Shown here: piece by piece, positions 1 to 10,826 of the stretch | How positions within the stretch are numbered: position 1 is the first letter of the stretch | Layout of the letters: every line of letters begins with the position of its first letter | Origin: Roseicyclus sp. | Lineage (GTDB): Bacteria > Pseudomonadota > Alphaproteobacteria > Rhodobacterales > Rhodobacteraceae | NCBI RefSeq assembly: GCF_018402035.1 | Contig: NZ_JAGYJN010000001.1 | Location: 496,001 to 560,000 of the forward strand | Direction: 5' to 3' | DNA length: 64,000 nt | Translations under genes and position numbers: made by a program | Notes under the pieces: generated by a model | Seen by the model: the letters and a program-made list of their open reading frames with translations, nothing else | Databases searched by the model: none | Told to the model about the DNA's origin: nothing

Positions 1-585
1 GCCGTTGCTGGCATCGACCGACAAGACCTCGCCATAAGGGGTGGTCACGACAAGCTGCCCGCCCGCCAACGCCAGACCACCGCCCGAGGCGTTCCCGCCA
101 CGGTCAAAATCGGGCACCAAGCTGATGGTCCAGAGCGCGCCACCCGTTGCCAAATCGGTGGCTTGCACCTGCCCGCCCGCGTCAATGGTGAAAACCGCGC
201 TTGCATTGGCCACGGGATCGGTCGCGATGCGGTTGCGGCGCGTGTTGCCTTGCCCGATATCGGCGGTCCAAACCGCCACCGGCGAGGCCGACAATGCGGC
301 ATGGGGCAAGCGGTTGGCCGCGTCAAAGCCACGGCTGGGCCAAGCATCAAGACGGCTGGCCACGGGAAGCGTTATGGGACGGGACACATCGGCCATCGCG
401 ACATCAGAGGCGGCGGCGCGGCCATCTTCGCCCGGAACGCTTGCAGCCAAGGGGGTGCGCGTGTCGAAGCGTTCGCCCGGCAAGACCCGCTCACGCTCGC
501 AGCCTGCGACGATCACCATCGCACAAAGACCAAGCGCCAAGCCGATTTTGCGTTCCATTCCCGCTTTGCCCTTCGGTCCGGTCAT
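1..585 (-). CDS. bamB: Outer membrane assembly lipoprotein BamB (PQQ-like beta-propeller), 3' end cut by window
   Basis: The visible 195 codons are the N-terminal part; the C-terminus lies beyond position 1. A short basic start and hydrophobic stretch end in a lipobox (V-A-G-C), so the protein should be lipidated and anchored facing the periplasm. Downstream sequence has PQQ-propeller-like blades (A-V-W-T-A-D-I-G, G-A-L-W-T-I-S-L, T-P-Y-G-E-V-L-S-V-D-A). BamB is the propeller subunit of the BAM complex that inserts beta-barrel proteins. Two in-frame ATGs exist, at 585 and 558; the second gives the more typical signal peptide. It lies just after the yfgM-like gene on the same strand, a common alphaproteobacterial arrangement. 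The assignment rests on lipobox, repeats and neighbour. Confidence 0.85.
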   Translation of the reverse strand, partial: MTGPKGKAGMERKIGLALGLCAMVIVAGCERERVLPGERFDTRTPLAASVPGEDGRAAASDVAMADVSRPITLPVASRLDAWPSRGFDAANRLPHAALSASPVAVWTADIGQGNTRRNRIATDPVANASAVFTIDAGGQVQATDLATGGALWTISLVPDFDRGGNASGGGLALAGGQLVVTTPYGEVLSVDASNG

Positions 586-626
586 ACCCCCGGCCTTCCT
601 GTTATGCCGCCCTTGCGCGGCGGTCG

Positions 627-1304
627 TCACGGTTGCGCGCTGGGCGCGGTATCGATCAGGCTTGCGCCCGCCTCAATGGCCACAATCAACTGCGCGGCGC
701 GTTCTTGCAAGCCCGGCGTCGCGGCGGCGTTGCGCGCGATTAGCTGAAGCCGCTCGACTGCTGCCGCTGTATCACCGCCGCGCAGATCGAGAAGTGCCAG
801 CTGTTCCTCGGCCAACATTGCATAAGGTGCGCCGGGTGCAGCCAGCACATCAAAGATCATCCGTGCGGCGGTCGGCTCTGAGGGCGCCAGTAATTCAGCC
901 TTGAGCACGGCCAGATCGCGGTAGCGCCGGGGTAAATTGCCCGCCTCGGCGGCGGCGCGCAGACCTGCGGCCACATCGGCTGCATCGGCGGCACCCGGCG
1001 CGGTTTCTGCGGCGGCCAAAAGGGCCAGCAAGATCTGTGCTTCAGCATTGTCGGCTGCGATGGCCGAGAGCGCGGCCACACGCGCGCGCGCATCACTACC
1101 ATCAAGCGCCACCAACAGCGCATCGCCAAAGGCTTGCGCTTTGGCGCGCTCTTGCGCGCGGGAATACTCGAACCAAGCAGCCGTTGCGACGATGCCGATC
1201 ACCACCAGAACCGCAAGCCAGCCCCAACGGCGAAACAGCGCGAAAAGCCGATCGCGGCGGACCTCTTCGGTCACCTCATCGATGAAACTGTCGGTATTCG
1301 ACAT
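627..1304 (-). CDS. Membrane-anchored TPR-like protein (YfgM family)
   Basis: The 225-residue protein has a short cytoplasmic N-terminus, one transmembrane segment at about residues 28-46, and an alanine-rich helical periplasmic domain resembling the tetratricopeptide-like fold of YfgM. YfgM proteins associate with the Sec translocon and periplasmic chaperones. The gene lies 41 bases upstream of bamB on the same strand, the order seen in many proteobacteria (yfgM, bamB, then der), so the two are probably co-transcribed. The start has a plausible acidic cytosolic N-terminus (M-S-N-T-D-S-F-I-D-E). The family call is good; the exact role in this organism is inferred. Confidence 0.8.
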   Translation of the reverse strand: MSNTDSFIDEVTEEVRRDRLFALFRRWGWLAVLVVIGIVATAAWFEYSRAQERAKAQAFGDALLVALDGSDARARVAALSAIAADNAEAQILLALLAAAETAPGAADAADVAAGLRAAAEAGNLPRRYRDLAVLKAELLAPSEPTAARMIFDVLAAPGAPYAMLAEEQLALLDLRGGDTAAAVERLQLIARNAAATPGLQERAAQLIVAIEAGASLIDTAPSAQP

Positions 1305-1402
1305 TTGCCCCCGCGCCCCCGGTCACTGCACTGCGTGCTGCGTCTTAGCCCGACGGCCCCCATGGCCGCAAGACCTGCAGCGCCTTGGCCACAGCGGGAT
1401 TT

Positions 1403-1420
1403 CTAAACAGTACGGTTCAG
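1403..1420. promoter_or_regulatory. Candidate repressor operator, copy A (upstream of RND efflux operon)
   Basis: The 18-mer CTAAACAGTACGGTTCAG matches the reverse complement of the 18-mer at 1450-1467 at 15 of 18 positions. The half-site is CTRAACYG. Duplicated near-palindromes of this size in front of efflux operons are typical of TetR-family repressors. No regulator gene is adjacent within the window. Confidence 0.5.
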
Positions 1421-1449
1421 TCTTGCGCGGCGGTGCAGAAAAAACTAAT

Positions 1450-1467
1450 CTGAACCGGTCGGTTTAG
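1450..1467. promoter_or_regulatory. Candidate repressor operator, copy B (upstream of RND efflux operon)
   Basis: The 18-mer CTGAACCGGTCGGTTTAG is nearly palindromic, with AACCG-GT-CGGTT as a perfect core at 1453-1464. It is the inverted partner of the copy at 1403-1420, centre-to-centre distance 47 bp. A weak promoter (TTGCGC at 1424, TAATCT at 1446, 16-bp spacer) would lie between the copies with its -10 overlapping this site, so binding here should block transcription. Confidence 0.55.
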
Positions 1468-1550
1468 CGTATCTTAGCTAGTCGTCAAAACGCTTAGCCG
1501 CACCGCGATAGGCAGAGCCCGCGATACGGCCCACGGCAAAAAGGGTTAGC

Positions 1551-2798
1551 ATGCGCATCTTTCCGATCATCACCGCGACACTTGTTTGTATCGCGATCTT
1601 CTTTGCCGTTTTTCAACGCGAGACTTTGGTGAACCTCGCCGCTCGCTTTGGCCCGCAAGACACCATCCCGACCGAGGACCAAGGTGGCGTCGTTGTGCAA
1701 GAGACAGCGCAAGCTGATGCAGCCGATACGCGGGTACATGTCTTGGTGCGCCGCTCGACCGCGCAGATTACCGAGAATGCCGTGCCTTTGCGTGGCCGGA
1801 CCGAGGCGATGCGCGCCGTAACGGTGGCCGCCGAAACGGCGGGGCGGATCATCTCGACCCCGATCCGCGCCGGTGCCTATGTCGAAACGGGTACGGTCTT
1901 GTGCCAGATCGACCCCGGCACACGGCTGACCGCGCGCGAGGAGGCTTTGGCCGCCCTTGAATCCGCCCGCGCCCGCCTGCCCGAGGCCGAGGCGCAATTG
2001 GCCGGTGCGCGCGCGCAACTGACCGCAGCCGAGATCGACGCCAATGCCGCCTCACAACTCAGCGCATCCGGCTTTGCCTCTGAAACCCGCGCCGCAGGGG
2101 CCGAAGCCGTGCGCGAAGGCGCGCTGGCGGGTATCCAATCAGGCGAGGCAGGCGTGGCGCAAGCACGCTCGGGCATCCGCTCGGCCGAGGCGGCGGTGAC
2201 GCGCGCGCAAGAAGAGATTGACCGGCTGACCATCATGGCCCCTTTCGCGGGTTATCTTGAGACCGACACCGCCGAATTGGGCAGCCTCCTGCAACCCGGT
2301 AGCCCCTGTGCAAGGATCATCCAGCTCGACCCGATCAAGCTGGTTGGGTTTGTCCCCGAAGCACAGGTTGACCGCGTGACGGTCGGTGCCATCGCCGGTG
2401 CGCGGCTGGCCTCGGGGCGCGACGCGATGGGTGAGGTGAGCTTTGTCAGCCGCTCGGCCGATGAGCGCACCCGCACCTTCCGTGTCGAGATCACGGTGCC
2501 AAACCCCGATGTGGCGATCCGCGATGGCCAGACCGCGGATATCTTGATCCGCTCGGCGGGTATTCCCGCGCATCTTTTGCCCGCCTCAGCGATGACGCTT
2601 GATGATAGCGGCACTTTGGGCGTGCGCACCGTGATCGATGGCGTGGTGCAATTCGTGCCTGTCCGCATGCTACGCGACACGGCCAATGGTGTGTGGCTGA
2701 CGGGGCTTGCCGAAACGGCAGAGGTGATCGTTGTGGGCCAAGAATTCGTCACCGATGGTGTCGCGGTGCGTGTGAGTTATGACGAGGTGACGCAATGA
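1551..2798 (+). CDS. RND efflux periplasmic adaptor subunit (membrane fusion protein, HlyD/AcrA type)
   Basis: The 415-residue protein starts with a hydrophobic membrane anchor (about residues 3-22). It then shows the adaptor architecture: a first lipoyl half (A-G-A-Y-V-E-T-G-T-V-L), a long alanine/glutamate-rich helical hairpin (about residues 130-225), the second lipoyl half (I-M-A-P-F-A-G), and beta-barrel and membrane-proximal domains. It bridges the inner-membrane pump to an outer-membrane channel. Its stop overlaps the start of the permease gene by four bases (ATGA), so translation is coupled. No TolC-type channel gene is in the operon, so one encoded elsewhere must be used. The substrate cannot be read from sequence. 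Confidence 0.92.
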   Translation: MRIFPIITATLVCIAIFFAVFQRETLVNLAARFGPQDTIPTEDQGGVVVQETAQADAADTRVHVLVRRSTAQITENAVPLRGRTEAMRAVTVAAETAGRIISTPIRAGAYVETGTVLCQIDPGTRLTAREEALAALESARARLPEAEAQLAGARAQLTAAEIDANAASQLSASGFASETRAAGAEAVREGALAGIQSGEAGVAQARSGIRSAEAAVTRAQEEIDRLTIMAPFAGYLETDTAELGSLLQPGSPCARIIQLDPIKLVGFVPEAQVDRVTVGAIAGARLASGRDAMGEVSFVSRSADERTRTFRVEITVPNPDVAIRDGQTADILIRSAGIPAHLLPASAMTLDDSGTLGVRTVIDGVVQFVPVRMLRDTANGVWLTGLAETAEVIVVGQEFVTDGVAVRVSYDEVTQ

Positions 2799-5700
2799 CA
2801 GGCTTGATCGATTGGGCCGCCAGCCGTGCGCGCATGGTCGTGGCCTTCGTGGTGCTCTCGCTGGTCGTGGGCACCGCCGCCTATGTGGGCCTTCCGAAAG
2901 AGGGTGAACCCGATATCGATATTCCGGGGCTTTTCGTCTCGGTTCCCTTTCCCGGCATTTCCGCCGAGGATAGCGAGCGTCTGCTCGTCCGCCCGATGGA
3001 GGCGGAGTTTCAAGATCTCGACGGTCTGACCACCATCACCGCCACCGCCGCCGAAGGCTTTGCCGGGATTTTCGTCGAGTTCGAGTTTGGCTGGGATAAA
3101 TCGGCCACCATCGCCGATTTGCGCGACGCCATGGGCCGCGCGCAGGCGCAATTCCCCGCAGGTGCCGAAAGCTATTCCGTCAGCGAGATCAATTTCTCGG
3201 AGTTTCCGATCATCATCGTCGCCCTGTCAGGCGACGCGCCCGAGCGCACGCTGATCCGTCTGGCCACCGAGATGCAGACAGCGCTTGAGGCGCTGACGCC
3301 GGTGCTGGAAGCAGGTCTTGCCGGCACGCGCGACGAGATGCTCGAGGTCATCCTCGACCCGCTCGCGCTTGAGGCTTATGACGTCACCGCCGCCGATCTG
3401 ATCGGGGCCGTGGTCAACAATAACCAACTCATCGCCGCAGGCGAGGTGACGACCGAAGGCGGGGCGATCTCGGTCAAGATCCCCGCAAGCTTCGATGGAC
3501 CAGCCGATGTCTATAACCTGCCGATTACGGTCAATGGCGACCGCGTTGTCACCTTGGGCGAATTGGCCGAGATCAGACTAACCTATGAGGACCGCACCGG
3601 CACTGCACGTTTCAACGGCGAGCCGACCGTGGCCCTGCAAGTGGTCAAGCGCCAAGGCTTCAACATCATGGACACCGCCGCCCTTGTGCGCGCCACGGTC
3701 GATGATGTGCGCAGCACATGGCCCGAAGAGTTGCAACAATCGGTGCATGTTGACACCACGCTGGACCAATCGGTGACCGTGGCCGACATGGTGCGCCAAC
3801 TCGAAGGGTCGGTCTTGACCGCCATCGCGCTGGTCATGGTGGTGGTCTTGGCCGCCCTTGGCACGCGGTCGGCCATGTTGGTGGGCTTTGCGATCCCCAC
3901 ATCCTTCATGCTGGCCTTCGTGCTCTTGGGCATCATGGGGGTGCCGATCTCGAACATCGTGATGTTCGGCCTGATCTTGGCCGTCGGCATGCTGGTCGAT
4001 GGCGCGGTTGTGGTGGTGGAATATGCCGATAAGCGGCTGCAAGCCGGCGCGCGGCCCATGCAGGCCTATACGGATGCGGCCAAACGGATGTTCTGGCCGG
4101 TCGTGGCCTCGACCGCCACCACGCTCTGCGCCTTTTTGCCGATGCTCTTTTGGCCCGGCGTGCCGGGTGAATTCATGGGCATGCTGCCTGTGACGATGAT
4201 CTTCGTGCTCTCGGCCTCGCTGATCGTGGCCTTGGTCTATCTGCCGGTTTTGGGCGGTGTGGCCGCTCGGTTCACGCGGCTCACTGACAGGGCAAGCGCC
4301 GTGACCCTGGCGCTGGTGCCGTGGTATGCCGCGCGTGTCGCGATCACGCTTGTGGTGGCTTACCTCATGTTCATGGCCGCGATGCAGATGATCAACCCCG
4401 GTGTGCTGATCGATATGCCCGCCGATGCCGCGCCAATGATCCGCATGGCACCGGGGGCAATCTTGTTCGTACTGGCAGCGACCGCCATGTCGGCGATGAT
4501 GGGCACGCTTGCGCCCGCCACCCGCACCGCCCGTGTCGAAGCGGGCTATCGCCGCACGCCCTTTGGCCATGTGATCCATGCCATCGTCGGCAACCCGGTG
4601 ATGCCGCTGGTCTCAATCGGGGCGGTCATCGGTTTTGTGATCTGGACCTTCGCCTATTTCGGCGAGAACAATAACGGCGTCGAGTTCTTCGTCGAAAGCG
4701 AGCCTGAGAACGCCATCGTCTATGTGCGCGCGCGCGGCAACCTGTCGGTCACCGAGAAAGACGCAATCGTGCGTCAGGTCGAGGCGCTGGTCATCGATAC
4801 CGAGGGCGTGCGCGATGTCTTTGCCTTTGCGGGCGACGGCGGGTTGAACAACAACACCGGCGGTGTGGCGGCCCCCGTCGACACAATCGGCCAGATCCAG
4901 CTTGACCTCGAGCCTTGGGGCCAACGCCCCGATGGCGATCTGATCCTTGCCCGCCTGCAAGAGCGCCTTGACCAATTGCCCGGTATCGCGACCGAGATCT
5001 TTTCGCAATCGCGCGGGCCTGCCAGCGGCAAGCCGCTGCACCTGCGCCTGTCGGGCGATAATTGGGACGAGCTGCAAGCCGCAGCCCATATCGCGCGGGG
5101 CTATTTCAACACGCTGCCCGGCCTGACGCTGGTCGAAGATACCCTGCCCCTGCCCGGTATCGATTGGCAGATCGATGTCGATGTCGAGGCGGCGGGCCGT
5201 TTTGGCGCGGATGTGGCGACCGTAGGCGCGATGGTGCAGCTGGTCACGCGCGGGATCTTGCTTGATACGATGCGGGTGCCGACCTCGGATGAAGAGATCG
5301 AGATCCGCGTGCGCTTTCCCGAAGAGGCGCGCGTTCTCTCGACGCTCGACACCTTGCGCGTGCGCACCCGCGACGGGCTGGTGCCCTTGTCGAACTTCGT
5401 GCGCTACACCCCTGCCCCGCAACTGGCCGAGATCAACCGTATCGACCAAAGCCGCGTGTTGGATGTGAAAGCCGATGTGCTGACAGGGCTTTACCGCATT
5501 GAAGATGGCGATGGCACCGCGCTGGCCTATGCCTTTGACGCGGCCGATAGCACCAGCGCGGCAGCGCCCGATTTCAGCGCCACTGGCCGCGATTGGCAGA
5601 TCTTTCAGCGCTTGGGCGAGCAAACCACCGATCAGCTTGCCAATGGGCTGACACTTGGGGCCTATCTGGCGGTGCCAATCAATGCCAATGAGCGCATTGC

Positions 5701-6538
5701 CGTGGTCAGCGCATGGTTGGCCGAACAATCCCCCCTGCCCCTTTCGGTCAGTTGGGAATGGGCCGGCGATCAAGAGGAACAGGCCGAAAGCCAAGCTTTC
5801 CTTGGCCAAGCCTTCGGTGCCGCACTTGGGCTGATGTTCATCATTTTGCTCGCGCAGTTCAACTCGGTCTATAACTCTGTGCTGGTGCTTTTGGCGGTGA
5901 TCTTGTCCACCGCCGGTGTGCTGATCGGCATGTTGGTGATGGATCAATCCTTCTCCATCATCATGACCGGCACAGGCATCGTGGCGCTAGCGGGCATCGT
6001 GGTGAACAACAACATCGTCTTGATCGACACCTATCAAGAATACGCCCGCTACATGCCCCGGCTCGAGGCGATCACCCGCACGGTCGAGGCGCGTATCCGC
6101 CCTGTGCTATTGACCACCATCACCACCATGGCCGGTCTGACACCGATGATGTTCGGCATCAGCCTCGATTTCGGCAATGGCGGCTATACCGTCGATAGCC
6201 CCACGGCATTGTGGTGGAAACAACTGGCCACTGCCGTGGTCTTTGGGCTTGGGATCGCGACCGTGCTGACGCTGGTCTTTACCCCCTCGCTCTTGGCGTT
6301 GCGGATTTGGTTCTGGACGATCATGGGATGGGTCGCGCGCGCCTTGGCACGAATGGGCGCGGACAAGATGAGCCGCAGCGCACAGGATTGGGCGCTGAAC
6401 CGCCAAGCGCGCAGGCTCCACAACCCGATGATCTTTTGGGATGAAGATCCGAGGGCGGAGATGGCCACCGTCGCAGACCCGCCAAGCGGCGAAGACCAAA
6501 CCGACCCGCTTACCCCACCGCTGCGCGCCGCTGAATAA
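2795..6538 (+). CDS. RND efflux transporter permease subunit
   Basis: The 1247-residue inner-membrane pump has the twofold RND arrangement: TM1, a large periplasmic porter loop, a TM bundle including M-L-V-D-G-A-V-V-V-V-E, a second porter loop, and a second TM bundle with A-G-I-V-V-N-N-N-I-V-L-I-D. The AcrB-type Asp-Asp pair in TM4 is reduced to one Asp (V-D-G), and the AcrB TM10 Lys position is within an Asn triplet. At 1247 residues it is longer than AcrB (about 1050). The extra length is a segment with additional hydrophobic helices at about residues 500-610 and a polar C-terminal tail. It is translationally coupled to the adaptor and followed by a strong terminator. Confidence 0.93.
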   Translation: MTGLIDWAASRARMVVAFVVLSLVVGTAAYVGLPKEGEPDIDIPGLFVSVPFPGISAEDSERLLVRPMEAEFQDLDGLTTITATAAEGFAGIFVEFEFGWDKSATIADLRDAMGRAQAQFPAGAESYSVSEINFSEFPIIIVALSGDAPERTLIRLATEMQTALEALTPVLEAGLAGTRDEMLEVILDPLALEAYDVTAADLIGAVVNNNQLIAAGEVTTEGGAISVKIPASFDGPADVYNLPITVNGDRVVTLGELAEIRLTYEDRTGTARFNGEPTVALQVVKRQGFNIMDTAALVRATVDDVRSTWPEELQQSVHVDTTLDQSVTVADMVRQLEGSVLTAIALVMVVVLAALGTRSAMLVGFAIPTSFMLAFVLLGIMGVPISNIVMFGLILAVGMLVDGAVVVVEYADKRLQAGARPMQAYTDAAKRMFWPVVASTATTLCAFLPMLFWPGVPGEFMGMLPVTMIFVLSASLIVALVYLPVLGGVAARFTRLTDRASAVTLALVPWYAARVAITLVVAYLMFMAAMQMINPGVLIDMPADAAPMIRMAPGAILFVLAATAMSAMMGTLAPATRTARVEAGYRRTPFGHVIHAIVGNPVMPLVSIGAVIGFVIWTFAYFGENNNGVEFFVESEPENAIVYVRARGNLSVTEKDAIVRQVEALVIDTEGVRDVFAFAGDGGLNNNTGGVAAPVDTIGQIQLDLEPWGQRPDGDLILARLQERLDQLPGIATEIFSQSRGPASGKPLHLRLSGDNWDELQAAAHIARGYFNTLPGLTLVEDTLPLPGIDWQIDVDVEAAGRFGADVATVGAMVQLVTRGILLDTMRVPTSDEEIEIRVRFPEEARVLSTLDTLRVRTRDGLVPLSNFVRYTPAPQLAEINRIDQSRVLDVKADVLTGLYRIEDGDGTALAYAFDAADSTSAAAPDFSATGRDWQIFQRLGEQTTDQLANGLTLGAYLAVPINANERIAVVSAWLAEQSPLPLSVSWEWAGDQEEQAESQAFLGQAFGAALGLMFIILLAQFNSVYNSVLVLLAVILSTAGVLIGMLVMDQSFSIIMTGTGIVALAGIVVNNNIVLIDTYQEYARYMPRLEAITRTVEARIRPVLLTTITTMAGLTPMMFGISLDFGNGGYTVDSPTALWWKQLATAVVFGLGIATVLTLVFTPSLLALRIWFWTIMGWVARALARMGADKMSRSAQDWALNRQARRLHNPMIFWDEDPRAEMATVADPPSGEDQTDPLTPPLRAAE

Positions 6539-6570
6539 GCGAAGGGGGGGCAGATCCCCCCTTCGCTTTT
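6539..6570 (+). terminator. Rho-independent terminator of the RND operon
   Basis: An 11-bp perfect stem (GCGAAGGGGGG at 6539-6549 pairing with CCCCCCTTCGC at 6556-6566) with a 6-nt loop is followed by TTTT. It begins right at the stop codon of the permease gene. Confidence 0.9.
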
Positions 6571-6616
6571 CGTGAAATACGCACAAGACCAATAGGCACA
6601 AATGGCAAGGCTGGGC

Positions 6617-6640
6617 GCGATTTTTCGTACGAAAAATCGC
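6617..6640. repeat. 24-bp perfect palindrome between convergent genes
   Basis: GCGATTTTTCGT is followed directly by its reverse complement. It lies between the RND permease (+) and uvrA (-), 20 bases downstream of the uvrA stop. It probably forms a bidirectional terminator hairpin, chiefly for uvrA, and resembles the other A/T-armed palindromes of this window. Confidence 0.65.
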
Positions 6641-6659
6641 ATCCTTGCGCCGCGGCGCG

Positions 6660-9587
<2,928 letters not shown>

Positions 9588-9641
9588 TAACCGGTCAGTA
9601 AGAGATAGGCGAAGGTGCCCGAGTCTCCAATGAAAAAATAA

Positions 9642-9656
9642 GAACTTTTAGCGAAC
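9642..9656 (-). promoter_or_regulatory. SOS box (LexA site) of uvrA
   Basis: On the uvrA strand this reads GTTC-N7-GTTC, the LexA-binding direct repeat known from Rhodobacter and other alphaproteobacteria. It lies 54 bp upstream of the first possible uvrA start and overlaps the TAA stop (9648-9650) of the MFS gene behind it. Confidence 0.8.
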
Positions 9657-10781
9657 ATTTACCAATATGGCAGCGCGATATGCGATTGCCGTGACGAGCG
9701 CCCCGAAAACCCCCACCGCAATCGCCAAGGGTAGGCTGGCCCCCGCCCCCAAGGCCGCCAAAACCGGGGTGCCGGCGAATGTGCCGATATTGCCAAGCTG
9801 GGCCAAGGCACCATTGGCCAGCGCGCGGGTATCCTCGGTCTGGTTCAACCATGGCACGGCGGCAAAGCTACCCCCCGCCACCAAACCCGAGATGAGCATC
9901 GCCAACACCGACAAGCCCGCCGCCCCAGCAGGCCATACCAAGCCCAGGGCAAAAACCAAAGCCATCAGGCCAAAGCCACAAGCCACCAAGGCACCCGGCG
10001 CGATGAACCGCGCCAAGACGCCCGCGCCCAATGATCCGACGATGCCGACGACCGGCAGGATCGGTGCCAGCCACAAAGCCCCCAGCGCCGTAGGGAGATA
10101 GGTGACAGCGGCCAGAAACAAGAAGGCGTAGATGCCATGGCCCAACGCGGGCGCAAAAAGCCGTGGGTTGGTGTAGATCACAAGGTGATCGGAAAGTTGC
10201 GGGGGCGCGCGGCGCGCCACGGCTGCGCGCGGCAGCATCCACCACAGCAACACGCCAAAAAGCGCACAAAGCGCGCCATGCACCGCATAGACGGGGGGTG
10301 CCTGATCACCAATGACAAGGGCGGCCAGCGCGAAACCAACGCCGAAAAACGTGGCCCAAAGCCCCATGACCAAGCCACGCGCACGCGGCGCGGCCAGCCC
10401 CGCCATCAGCGTGGGGATGGCCACAACCAGCACCAGATGCCCTGCCCCCTCGACAACGCGCAGTGCCATGAGGATGGGAAAGGGCGGCAAAAGCGCCTGC
10501 GCGCCACCCGCCAGCGCCGACAGGCCCAGCGCCGCCAAGATCGCACGGCGCGGCCCTATGCTGGCCGTCAGCCCGCCCGCCATGACGCCGAAAATGATCC
10601 CCATCACCGCCACGCCCGAAACGGCGAAAGCCACGGGCCAGCCGGGATAGGCCAAGGCCAAGGGGCCAAGGGTCAGCGAGATCTTGGCAAACTGCCCGGC
10701 AGCCAGCAGCCCCGCGCCGTAAAGCGCTGCGATCAGCGCCCAAGGCGTGCGGATCGGCAGATGGGGCGCGCTCTGGTTCAT
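9648..10781 (-). CDS. Major facilitator superfamily transporter (CynX/NimT-like)
   Basis: The 377-residue protein has about twelve hydrophobic segments separated by short loops, with a basic loop after helix 2 (G-P-R-R-A) and a central loop rich in Arg/Pro between the two halves. Length and pattern match the smaller MFS permeases of the CynX/NimT type that transport small anions or act as exporters. The gene is on the same strand as uvrA. Its stop codon sits within the uvrA SOS box, so uvrA expression starts at or inside the end of this gene. Substrate unknown. Confidence 0.8.
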   Translation of the reverse strand: MNQSAPHLPIRTPWALIAALYGAGLLAAGQFAKISLTLGPLALAYPGWPVAFAVSGVAVMGIIFGVMAGGLTASIGPRRAILAALGLSALAGGAQALLPPFPILMALRVVEGAGHLVLVVAIPTLMAGLAAPRARGLVMGLWATFFGVGFALAALVIGDQAPPVYAVHGALCALFGVLLWWMLPRAAVARRAPPQLSDHLVIYTNPRLFAPALGHGIYAFLFLAAVTYLPTALGALWLAPILPVVGIVGSLGAGVLARFIAPGALVACGFGLMALVFALGLVWPAGAAGLSVLAMLISGLVAGGSFAAVPWLNQTEDTRALANGALAQLGNIGTFAGTPVLAALGAGASLPLAIAVGVFGALVTAIAYRAAILVNVR

Positions 10782-10826
10782 GGCGTCTGCTTGACCGGGC
10801 GCAAGGGCGCGGTCAAGCGCGACAGA

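Noticed and set aside
4613-5947. A 444-codon minus-strand frame opposite the RND permease
   Set aside because: It is a His/Gln/Gly-rich shadow of a clear transporter gene, with no start signal or domain.
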